A DNA stretch of 64,000 nt from contig CAYYID010000020.1 in NCBI GenBank assembly GCA_964471915.1, forward strand, positions 17,234 to 81,233, in the 5' to 3' direction. This DNA is from JAIEPW01 sp964471915. Lineage in GTDB: Bacteria > Acidobacteriota > Terriglobia > Bryobacterales > Bryobacteraceae. Below are positions 51,468-59,570 of this stretch, piece by piece (positions within the stretch are counted from its first letter, which is position 1; each line of letters starts with the position of its first letter). The notes under the pieces were generated by a model. The model worked only from the letters and a program-made list of their open reading frames with translations, made no database searches and was not told where the DNA came from. A program made the position numbers and the translations under genes.

Positions 51468-52796
51468 TTGAGTAATTCACCGAACAGCCAAGCCGGGGCC
51501 GCAATGGCCGCCCAGATTCAGGATCTCGAAACGCTCGGGTGGTATCACACCATCGAGTTTCCCGACGGGCGGATCGCGAAGGGCCTTCAATCCGTGGATC
51601 AACTCCGCGCGCGAATCGCCCAGTTCGACCTTCCCGCGAACCTCTCCGGTAAACGGGTGCTCGATATTGGCGCCTGGGACGGCTGGTTCAGCTTCGAAAT
51701 GGAGCGCCGGGGGGCTGAAGTTGTCGCGATCGACCGCGCGGCGAATACACGATTCCTGGTTGCGAAGCGGGAACTGGGTTCGAACGTGGACCACCGGGTC
51801 CTCGACCTGCTGGACGCCAGCCCGGACAACCTGGGCACCTTCGACATCGTGCTGTTTTTCGGCGTGCTTTACCATTCCAAGCACCCGCTGCTGGCTCTCG
51901 AGCGGGCCTGTGCGCTGAGTCGCGATGTGGTGTGCGTGGAGAGCTTCGTCAGCGATGTGGAGCCAGCCAAGCCAGCGATGGAGTTCTACGAGACCAGGGA
52001 ACTCCGCGGCCAATTCGACAACTGGTTCGGGCCCAACGTTCCCTGCCTCCTGGCGATGTGCCGGGCGGTGGGCTTTGCCGGCGTGCATTTGCGCAGCGTG
52101 ATCGAACAGCGCGCCCATGTGCAATGTCAGCGGCTATGGCCCGCGCTCTTCGGGGACGTCGGGCCGAAGCCGCATCTCCTGTGTGTAGAGAACGCTGAAT
52201 ACCTCAATCAGGACTTCAGCACTCACCGGGACGACTATCTATCGCTGTGGTTTGAAGCGGAGGCGGAGGCGCTTACCCCGGACCAGGTGCGAGTTCAAGC
52301 CGGCGAGTTCGGCGTACGGCCCGTTCACGTGGAAGCCAACGCGACGAACGGGTGGCGCGCGATCGCCAAGCTGCCACTCGGCTTGCGCGCCGGGTTCTCA
52401 CTCGTGTCCGTCAGCGGCGGGGGCGGTTGGAGCAATGCCGTGCATATTCCGATAGACGTTCCCCGCGACTGGCGCCAGTCCGATCCCGGGCAATTCCCGA
52501 TCCTCGGGGTTACGGACGGCCGGACTTACGAATCGAATCGGATTCGCGCCGGGATGGGCAGTTGTGTTTCCGTCTGGATTGCGGAATTCTCCACGATTCC
52601 AGAGCGTCATTCTGCCTCAATCCGAATGAACGCTTGTTCCTTTCCGGCGTCGTTCGTATCCATGCCGGACCAACGCGGCGTGGTGCAGGTCAACGCGCTA
52701 CTGCCGTCGGGGATGGAGCCGGGCACCTACTATTGTTCCGTCTGGCTCGGCGAGAGCGCCTCGGAACAGGTCCTCGTTCAGATCGTGACGGACTGA
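51468..52796 (+). CDS. CmoB/DUF1698-like methyltransferase with C-terminal beta domain
   Basis: This 442-residue protein has an N-terminal lead (LGWYHTIEFPDGRIAKGLQ) and a class I methyltransferase core with GKRVLDIGAWDGWFSFEMERRGAEVVAID and FFGVLYHSKHPLLALE. This is the pattern of tRNA-cmoU34 CmoB-like and glycan methyltransferases. The C-terminal 160 residues are a beta-rich domain that aligns with that of the 47083-48387 protein (VTDG, then VVQVNALLPSGMEPGTYYCSVWLGE). TTG 51468 with GGAGG upstream is the start. The function is likely surface-glycan methylation rather than tRNA modification, which is inferred from the added domain. Confidence 0.84.
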   Translation: MSNSPNSQAGAAMAAQIQDLETLGWYHTIEFPDGRIAKGLQSVDQLRARIAQFDLPANLSGKRVLDIGAWDGWFSFEMERRGAEVVAIDRAANTRFLVAKRELGSNVDHRVLDLLDASPDNLGTFDIVLFFGVLYHSKHPLLALERACALSRDVVCVESFVSDVEPAKPAMEFYETRELRGQFDNWFGPNVPCLLAMCRAVGFAGVHLRSVIEQRAHVQCQRLWPALFGDVGPKPHLLCVENAEYLNQDFSTHRDDYLSLWFEAEAEALTPDQVRVQAGEFGVRPVHVEANATNGWRAIAKLPLGLRAGFSLVSVSGGGGWSNAVHIPIDVPRDWRQSDPGQFPILGVTDGRTYESNRIRAGMGSCVSVWIAEFSTIPERHSASIRMNACSFPASFVSMPDQRGVVQVNALLPSGMEPGTYYCSVWLGESASEQVLVQIVTD

Positions 52797-52852
52797 ATCG
52801 CTGTCGGCTGGCGCCCGTGCCGCTCGAAGTGGTCGCGTAAGCCGCTCCCGCG

Positions 52853-54517
52853 CTATCCCGTTACCGCGCCCTCGCTGGCGGACCCCACCAGCCGGACGTA
52901 CTTCGCGAACACGCCGCTCGTGTATTTCGCCGCCGGGGGCGTGAACGCCTGCAGGCGGGCGGCGATCTCCGCGGCCGGGACTTCCAACGTGATCGTCCGC
53001 GCCGCGATGTCGATGTCGATCGTGTCACCCTCGCGCACCGCTGCAATGGGACCCCCGGAGAACGCCTCCGGCGCCACGTGGCCCACCATGAAACCGCGCG
53101 TCGCACCCGAGAACCGGCCGTCCGTCAGCAGCGCGACGCTTTCCGAAAGTCCCGCGCCGACGATGGCGCCGGTGACGCCGAGCATCTCGCGCATCCCCGG
53201 CCCGCCGCGCGGACCTTCGTAACGGATCACCACGATGTCGCCCCCGAGGATGCGCCGGGCGAGCACCGCCTGCATGGCGTCCTCCTCGCATTCGAAGACG
53301 CGCGCGGGGCCGCGCTGGGAAGTCCGTTCGATACCGGTCACCTTCAGCACGGAGCCTTCGGGCGCAAGGTTGCCCTTGAGGATCACCAGCCCGCCGGACT
53401 TCTTCAGCGGATCCGCCAGCGGGCGGATCACCTCCTGGCCGGGGGTCTCGACCGCGGCCGCGGCCTCTTCGGCGAGCGTCCGGCCGGTGACCGTAAGCGC
53501 CGCGCCGTCGGCGTACTTGCCGTCCACCAGACGCCGCGCGATCACGCCGATGCCGCCGGCCTTGTCGACGTCCACCGCGACGAAGCGGCCGGCGGGCTTC
53601 AGGTCCACCAGCAGCGGCGTGCGCTCGCTGATGGCCTGGAAGTCGTCGATGTCCAGCGGCACCTGCGCTTCGCGGGCCATGGCGAGCAGGTGCAGCACGG
53701 CGTTCGTGGATCCGCCGGACGCGGCGACGGAGGCGATGGCGTTCTCGAAGGCCGAGCGCGTGCAGATCTCGCGCGGCTTGCGGTTGCTCCGCACGGCGTC
53801 CATCGCGACGCGTCCGCACAGCCGCGCGACTTCGTCCTTGCGGCCGTCCACCTGCGGCACCGCCGCGGTGCCCAGCGGCGAGAGGCCGATGAGTTCCATG
53901 ACGGTGGCCATGGTGTTCGCCGTGAACTGCCCGCCGCAGGCGCCGGCGCCCGGACAGGCGGCGTTCTCGATGGCGAGCAGTTCGGCGTCGCCGATCCGTC
54001 CGGCGGCGTGGGCGCCGACGGCCTCGAAGACGTCCTGTACGGTGAGATTCCGGCCCTCGTACTTGCCGGGCAGGATGCTGCCGCCGTAGAGCAGCACGCT
54101 GGGAATGTCCAGCCGCAGCATCGCCATCGCCGCGCCGGGGATGGTCTTATCGCAGGCGACCAGGCACACGAGGCCGTCGAACATGTATCCGCGGGCGCAG
54201 AGTTCGATGGAATCGGCGATCAGGTCGCGCGAGACCAGCGACGCCTTCATGCCCTCGGTGCCCATGGTGACGCCGTCGGAGATGGCGACGGTGTTGAACT
54301 CCATCGGGGTGCCGCCTGCGGCGCGGACCCCTTCCTTCACCCGCGCCGCGAGCTCCCGCAGGTTGAAGTTGCACGGCATGGTCTCGATCCAGGTGTTGGC
54401 GATGCCGATGATCGGCTTGCGCAGGTCCTCGTCGGTGAAGCCGATGGCCTTGAGCATGGCGCGCGCCGGCGCGCGTCCCGGCCCCTGGGTGATGGTGTAG
54501 CTGCGGAGTTTGTCCAT
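52853..54517 (-). CDS. ilvD: Dihydroxy-acid dehydratase
   Basis: This 554-residue Fe-S enzyme makes the 2-keto acids of valine and isoleucine. Cluster cysteines are in VACDKTIPGAAMAM and ACPGAGACGGQFTANTM, and a third lies in the N-terminal PCNFNLRELA. GRFSGATRGFMVGHVAPEA is the conserved C-terminal block. The length matches the shorter branch of the IlvD/Edd family. It follows the CoA-transferase gene by 50 nt on the same strand, perhaps in one operon. Confidence 0.96.
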   Translation of the reverse strand: MDKLRSYTITQGPGRAPARAMLKAIGFTDEDLRKPIIGIANTWIETMPCNFNLRELAARVKEGVRAAGGTPMEFNTVAISDGVTMGTEGMKASLVSRDLIADSIELCARGYMFDGLVCLVACDKTIPGAAMAMLRLDIPSVLLYGGSILPGKYEGRNLTVQDVFEAVGAHAAGRIGDAELLAIENAACPGAGACGGQFTANTMATVMELIGLSPLGTAAVPQVDGRKDEVARLCGRVAMDAVRSNRKPREICTRSAFENAIASVAASGGSTNAVLHLLAMAREAQVPLDIDDFQAISERTPLLVDLKPAGRFVAVDVDKAGGIGVIARRLVDGKYADGAALTVTGRTLAEEAAAAVETPGQEVIRPLADPLKKSGGLVILKGNLAPEGSVLKVTGIERTSQRGPARVFECEEDAMQAVLARRILGGDIVVIRYEGPRGGPGMREMLGVTGAIVGAGLSESVALLTDGRFSGATRGFMVGHVAPEAFSGGPIAAVREGDTIDIDIAARTITLEVPAAEIAARLQAFTPPAAKYTSGVFAKYVRLVGSASEGAVTG

Positions 54518-54567
54518 GGCGGAAGAATCATGCTACTACGCGAGGGGCGCCGGTCTGCCGCCTGGCG

Positions 54568-55770
54568 TTAGCCGGTCGTAACGCCACGCGCCACCAAGCC
54601 CGCGATTTGTTCCGCGGACAAGCCGAGCGACCGCAGGATCTCGCTTGAATGCTCCCCCACCGCCGGGGGACGGCGCGGCGTCCGCTGCGCTTCGCCCTCG
54701 AACCGGATGGGATTGGTGATGGTCCGCTGCCCGTCGCCGAAGCGCGCAATCACGCCCGCGGCCTCCAGTTGGGGATCGTCCGGCAGGTCGTCCATGGCCG
54801 AAACCGCGCCCCACAGGATGTCCTGTTCGGCGAAGCGCTCCTTCCAGTCCGCCATGGTGCGGGTCAGGATCACGCCGTCCAGAATGGTCACCAGCTCCCG
54901 GCGGTGGTGGGCGCGCGCGTCCGGGTTCGCGAACCGCTCATCTCCGGCGAGCGCCGGCTGCCCGATCGCCGCGCACAACCGCGGCCATTCCCGCTGTTGA
55001 TCCAGCAGACACAGCAGAAAGCGCTTGCCGTCACTGGTGACGTAATGGTTCACTAGCGGGCTCAGGGGATCCTTCCGCGAGGTCCGCACCGGCCACTCCG
55101 CGCCGACCAGCGCGGCCTGGAATGTGCAGGCGTTAGACCACAGGCCGTTCGCCATCAGAGAAGTGGTTACCTTGCCGCCCTCGCCCGTCCGCTCCCGGCG
55201 GTAGAGCGCCAGCATGATGGCGCCGAACAGGGCCATGGCGGTGGGATGATCCCCCATGCCGGCCGGGCTGCGCGCGGGTTCCGCGTCGGCGTTGTGGATA
55301 ATCCCCATGAGCCCGGACCGCGCCCAATACGCCGTGGCGTCGAAGCCGGCTTTCTCCGCTTCTTCGCCGGTTTCGCCGTAGCCCGTCACGCCCGCGTAGA
55401 TCAGACGCGGATTCACCTCCCGCAGCACGTCGTAGCCGAGCCGGAACTTGCGGAGCAGTTGCGGCTGGTAGTTCGTGACGAACACGTCGGAGCTTTTCAC
55501 CAGCGCCAGCAGGATCTCGCGCCCATCCGGAACGTTCAGATCCAGCGCCAGGCTCCGCTTGTTCCGCGCGTCCAGCAGCCAGCAGTAGTCCTCGGCCGCG
55601 ATGGGCATGCCCGGCAGCTTGTGCAGGGCGCGGTACGGATCCCCGGCCGGCGGTCGCTCGATCTTGATCACGTCGGCGCCGAAATCGCTCAATACGGTCG
55701 CCGACGAAGGTCCTGCAATATACGTGCCGGCGTCGATCACGCGGATCCCGGAGAGGATGCCCTCGCTCAT
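54568..55770 (-). CDS. CaiB/BaiF family III CoA-transferase
   Basis: This 400-residue protein transfers CoA between acids via an aspartyl-CoA intermediate. The catalytic Asp is D174 in PAGMGDHPTAM. LSGIRVIDAGTYIAGPSSATVLSDFGADVIKIERP is the typical opening, and YGETG and LYRRERTGEGGKV are conserved. The acid substrate is unknown. A TG-TAAGAT -10-like element precedes the ATG by 11 nt. Confidence 0.92.
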   Translation of the reverse strand: MSEGILSGIRVIDAGTYIAGPSSATVLSDFGADVIKIERPPAGDPYRALHKLPGMPIAAEDYCWLLDARNKRSLALDLNVPDGREILLALVKSSDVFVTNYQPQLLRKFRLGYDVLREVNPRLIYAGVTGYGETGEEAEKAGFDATAYWARSGLMGIIHNADAEPARSPAGMGDHPTAMALFGAIMLALYRRERTGEGGKVTTSLMANGLWSNACTFQAALVGAEWPVRTSRKDPLSPLVNHYVTSDGKRFLLCLLDQQREWPRLCAAIGQPALAGDERFANPDARAHHRRELVTILDGVILTRTMADWKERFAEQDILWGAVSAMDDLPDDPQLEAAGVIARFGDGQRTITNPIRFEGEAQRTPRRPPAVGEHSSEILRSLGLSAEQIAGLVARGVTTG

Positions 55771-55878
55771 AGAAGGTAACCATCTTACAGCGCCGGGCCC
55801 CAAGAGACGCCGGCGGCCAAGTTCCCGCCTCCGCCGGGTAACCCGCCGGGGTGTTGTAACATCTTCTCCATACCCGCC

Positions 55879-58659
55879 ATGAGAACCTTGCGCTACTCTC
55901 TTGCCTCGCTGCTGCTCTCGGCCGTGCTGTCCGCCCAGGCGCCCGCGCCGGCGAAGCCGAAAATCACCACCCCGAAGGAGCAGCTCGGCGCCAACATCGG
56001 CGACGACTACTTCCTCGCCACCTACACCCAGCTCGCCGACTACTGGAAGAAGCTCGAGAAGGAATCCGACCGCATGAAGCTGGTCGAGATCGGCAAAACC
56101 GCCGAGGGCCGCCCGCAGTGGATGGCGATCCTTACTTCGCCAGAGAACCACAAGAACCTGGCCCGGTACAAAGAGATCTCGCGCAAGCTGGCGATGGCGG
56201 AAGGGCTCACCGACGACGATGCGCGGAAGCTGGCCGCGGAAGGCAAGGCCGTGGTGTGGATCGACGGCGGATTGCACGCAACGGAAGTGCTGGGCGCGGC
56301 GCAGTTGATGGAACTGGTGTACCAGTTCGTCAGCCGCAACGACCCCGAGACGCTGCGCATCCTCAAGGACGTCATCCTGCTGGCCGTACACGCGAACCCG
56401 GACGGCATGGAGATGGTCAGCAGCCACTACATGCGGGAAAACGATCCCCTGAAGCGCCGGACCTACGCGCCGCGCCTGTACCAGAAGTACATCGGTCACG
56501 ACAATAACCGCGACTTCTACCTCTCGTCGCAGAACGAGTCGACCAACATGAACCGGGTGATGTACCGCGAGTGGTTCCCGCAGATCATGTACAACCACCA
56601 CCAGACGGGACCGGCTGGCGCGGTGCTGTTCGCGCCGCCGTTCCGGGATCCTTTCAACTACTACTTCGATCCGCTGGTGGCGCTGGGGACGAATGTGGTC
56701 GGGTACAACATGCACCAGCGGCTGGCGGCGGAAGGGAAACAGGGGTCGGTGGCCTGGGAGGGCGCCAGTTATTCGATCTGGTTCAACGGCGGCCTGCGCA
56801 CCACGGCCTACTTCCACAACATCATCGGGATCCTCACCGAAACCATCGGGAACCCGACCCCGATGGAGATCCCGTTCGTGCCGCGCCGGATGCTGCCCAG
56901 CAAGGACAACCCGAACCCCATCACGCCGCGCAAGTGGCACTTCCGGACTTCGATCGAGTACTCCATGACCAACAACCGGGCGATTCTCGATCTGGCATCC
57001 AAATACCGCGAGGATTACCTGTTCAACGTTTACCGCATGGCGAAGAACTCGATCGAGCGCGGCAGCCAGGACCAGTGGACGATGACGCCGAAGCGGCTCG
57101 AGGCCGTGGAAGCCGCGATGCGCCGCGACCGCTCCACCCAGGAGACTCCGGCAAACGAGCGGCGCGCATTCTTCGATCCCTCGCGCGTGGATCCGAAGTA
57201 CTACGCTGAGCTGCGCAAACCGGAACTGCGCGACCCGCGGGGTTACATCCTGCCCGCGTCGCAGCCGGACTTTCCCACCGCCACGAAGTTCATCAACGCC
57301 CTGATCAAGACCGGCGTCGCCGTACACCGGGCCACCGGCGCCTTCACCGTCAACGGTAAGAACTACCCGGCCGGTTCGTACGTCGTGAAGACCAACCAGG
57401 CCTACCGGCCGCACGTGCTGGACATGTTCGAGCCGCAGGATCACCCGAACGACATCAAGGCGCCCGGCATGCCGCCGACGCCGCCCTACGACAACGCGGG
57501 CTGGACGCTCGCCTTCCAGATGGGCGTGCAATTCGACCGCGTGCTGGACGGCTTCGACGGGCCGTTCGAGAAGGTGGCGGACCTGATTACGGCGCCGCCC
57601 GCGACGATTTCCGGCCCGGCCTCGCCCGCCGGCTACCTGATCAGCCACCAGCAGAACGACTCGTTCACTGCGACACTGCGGCTGCTGAAAGCCGGCGAAG
57701 AAGTCTTCTGGCTGAAGGAGCCGGTGGCCGGACAGGGCCCGGGCGCGATCTGGGTGCCGGCGAAGGCGTCGACGCGTGCGGTGCTCGACAAGGCAGCGCG
57801 GGACCTGGGCGTCAGCATCACGGCGCTGACGGCGAAACCCTCGGGGGACGCCTTCCAGTTGAAGACGCCGCGCATCGCCCTGTGGGACCGGTTCGGCGGC
57901 TCCATGCCGTCGGGCTGGGTGCGGTGGCTGTTCGAGCAGATGGAGTTTCCGTTCGATGTCGTCTATCCCGAGACGCTGAATCAGGGCAACCTGAAGAGCA
58001 AGTACGACGTGATCATCTTCGTCGGCGGCGCGATCCCGCAGCGGGATAGCGAGCAGCGCGGCGAGTTCGAACGGATGCCGTCGCGCGAGAACATCCCCGC
58101 GGAATACCACGCCATGCTCGGCGAGTTGACGGTGAAAGGCACGGTGCCGGAGCTGAAGAAGTTCCTGGACGCTGGCGGCGTGGTGCTGACCATCGGATCC
58201 TCGACGGCGCTGGCCCGCCACCTGGGACTGCCGGTGGCCAGCCACCTGACCGAGCGCGCCGCGAACGGCACGGAGCGCCCGCTGGGGCGCGAGAAGTTCT
58301 ATGTCCCGGGATCCGTGCTGGAACTCGCCGTCGACAACTCTCACCCGTTGGCCTACGGCATGCCAGCCAAGGCGGACTTCATGTTCGACCAGAGCCCGGT
58401 CTTCAAGCTCACGCCGGAAGCGTCGCGCAAGGGCGTGAAGCCGGTGGCGTGGTTTGACTCCGCCTCGCCGCTGCGCAGCGGCTGGGCGTGGGGACAGCAG
58501 TATCTGGAGGGCGGCGCCGGCGTAGTAGAAGCGCCGGTCGGCGAGGGCAAGCTGTTCCTCTACGGGCCGGAGGTGACCTTCCGGGCCCAGCCGCACGGGA
58601 CGTTCAAGCTGTTCTTCAACGGGATCTTCTACGGCACGGCGAAGCCAGCGAAGCTGTAG
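55879..58659 (+). CDS. Secreted M14-type zinc carboxypeptidase with GATase-like C-terminus
   Basis: This 926-residue protein has a signal peptide (LASLLLSAVLSAQ). Its M14 peptidase domain (about 30-330) has zinc ligands H133 and E136 in GGLHATEVLG, then HANPDGMEM and the third-ligand candidate among H240/H241 in YNHHQTG. A likely glutamine-amidotransferase-like fold (about 650-770: YDVIIFVGGAIP, FLDAGGVVLTIGSSTALARHLGLPV) and a beta domain follow. It probably trims peptides in the periplasm or outside. It ends 17 nt from the convergent SDR gene. Confidence 0.87.
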   Translation: MRTLRYSLASLLLSAVLSAQAPAPAKPKITTPKEQLGANIGDDYFLATYTQLADYWKKLEKESDRMKLVEIGKTAEGRPQWMAILTSPENHKNLARYKEISRKLAMAEGLTDDDARKLAAEGKAVVWIDGGLHATEVLGAAQLMELVYQFVSRNDPETLRILKDVILLAVHANPDGMEMVSSHYMRENDPLKRRTYAPRLYQKYIGHDNNRDFYLSSQNESTNMNRVMYREWFPQIMYNHHQTGPAGAVLFAPPFRDPFNYYFDPLVALGTNVVGYNMHQRLAAEGKQGSVAWEGASYSIWFNGGLRTTAYFHNIIGILTETIGNPTPMEIPFVPRRMLPSKDNPNPITPRKWHFRTSIEYSMTNNRAILDLASKYREDYLFNVYRMAKNSIERGSQDQWTMTPKRLEAVEAAMRRDRSTQETPANERRAFFDPSRVDPKYYAELRKPELRDPRGYILPASQPDFPTATKFINALIKTGVAVHRATGAFTVNGKNYPAGSYVVKTNQAYRPHVLDMFEPQDHPNDIKAPGMPPTPPYDNAGWTLAFQMGVQFDRVLDGFDGPFEKVADLITAPPATISGPASPAGYLISHQQNDSFTATLRLLKAGEEVFWLKEPVAGQGPGAIWVPAKASTRAVLDKAARDLGVSITALTAKPSGDAFQLKTPRIALWDRFGGSMPSGWVRWLFEQMEFPFDVVYPETLNQGNLKSKYDVIIFVGGAIPQRDSEQRGEFERMPSRENIPAEYHAMLGELTVKGTVPELKKFLDAGGVVLTIGSSTALARHLGLPVASHLTERAANGTERPLGREKFYVPGSVLELAVDNSHPLAYGMPAKADFMFDQSPVFKLTPEASRKGVKPVAWFDSASPLRSGWAWGQQYLEGGAGVVEAPVGEGKLFLYGPEVTFRAQPHGTFKLFFNGIFYGTAKPAKL

Positions 58660-58676
58660 GCGCTAGTGGGGAGGGG

Positions 58677-59492
58677 TCAGCTCTCCATTCCGAACCGCTT
58701 CTTCACCATTGCGTAGTACTCTTCCTGGCTGATCTTCGACCGCGCGTCGAGGATCATCTTGGCGTCCTCGCCCGCGACGTAGCGGAGTTGCGGCGTCCCG
58801 TCGGTGGCGGCCTGCCAGATCACCTCGGCCACCAGGTCCGCGGGCGAGGCGCGCCGCACGGCGGTCCACCCGGCCACGATGCGCTGCACGAACTCGTCGT
58901 ACGCGGTGAGGCCCGCTTTCTGCATCCGGTCGAGCGAGCGAGTGCCGAAGTCGGTCGCGATAGCGCCTGGTTCCACGACTTTGACACGGATCCCGAACGG
59001 CTCCAGCTCGAACTGCAGGGACTCCGAGAAGCCCTCCACGGCCCACTTGGTGCCGTGGTACAGCGAATACAAGGGGAAGGTCGCGCGGCCCCCGACCGAG
59101 GAGATGTTGATGATCACGCCCCCGCGCCGCTCCCGGAAGTGCGGCACGAACTCCCGGGTCAGCTTGACCAGCCCGGTGACGTTGGTCGCGAACTGACGGT
59201 CGATCTGCTCGTCGGTCGCGGCTTCGAGCGGCCCGAACGCGCCGTAGCCCGCGTTGTTCACCAGCACGTCGATGGTGCCGAAGGCGTCCAAGGCCCCGGC
59301 CTTCGCGGCCCGGACGCTCTCCAGATCCAGGACATCGAGCGCGAACAGCTTGACGCTCCCGCCGGCGAGGTCCGCGTGGGCCGCGGGATCCCGCATGGTC
59401 GCCGCGACGTTCCAGCCCCGGTCGCGAAAGTAGATGGCGGCGGCGCGTCCGATCCCAGTGGAGGCTCCGGTCAGAAAGATCGTCGAGGGCAT
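58677..59492 (-). CDS. Short-chain dehydrogenase/reductase
   Basis: This 271-residue classical SDR has the cofactor motif TGASTGIG, NNAGYG, catalytic Ser in INISSVGGRA and YxxxK as YHGTKWAVEG. The nucleotide preference cannot be fixed with confidence, though a basic residue after the glycine motif (DRGWNVAATMRDP) favours NADP. The substrate is unknown. ATG 59492 gives the standard MPSTIFLTGAS start. Confidence 0.9.
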   Translation of the reverse strand: MPSTIFLTGASTGIGRAAAIYFRDRGWNVAATMRDPAAHADLAGGSVKLFALDVLDLESVRAAKAGALDAFGTIDVLVNNAGYGAFGPLEAATDEQIDRQFATNVTGLVKLTREFVPHFRERRGGVIINISSVGGRATFPLYSLYHGTKWAVEGFSESLQFELEPFGIRVKVVEPGAIATDFGTRSLDRMQKAGLTAYDEFVQRIVAGWTAVRRASPADLVAEVIWQAATDGTPQLRYVAGEDAKMILDARSKISQEEYYAMVKKRFGMES

Positions 59493-59570
59493 GGGAATCC
59501 ACGGTAGCAGAAAATAGTTGAGCCGCAAGGGAGGGATTTTCCGCATGATGCACAGAAAGGTTCAATCCCG

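Noticed and set aside
54568..58596. A 1342-codon frame on the minus strand that contains the CoA-transferase
   Set aside because: Only 55770-54568 encodes the CoA-transferase; the upstream part is antisense to the M14 peptidase.
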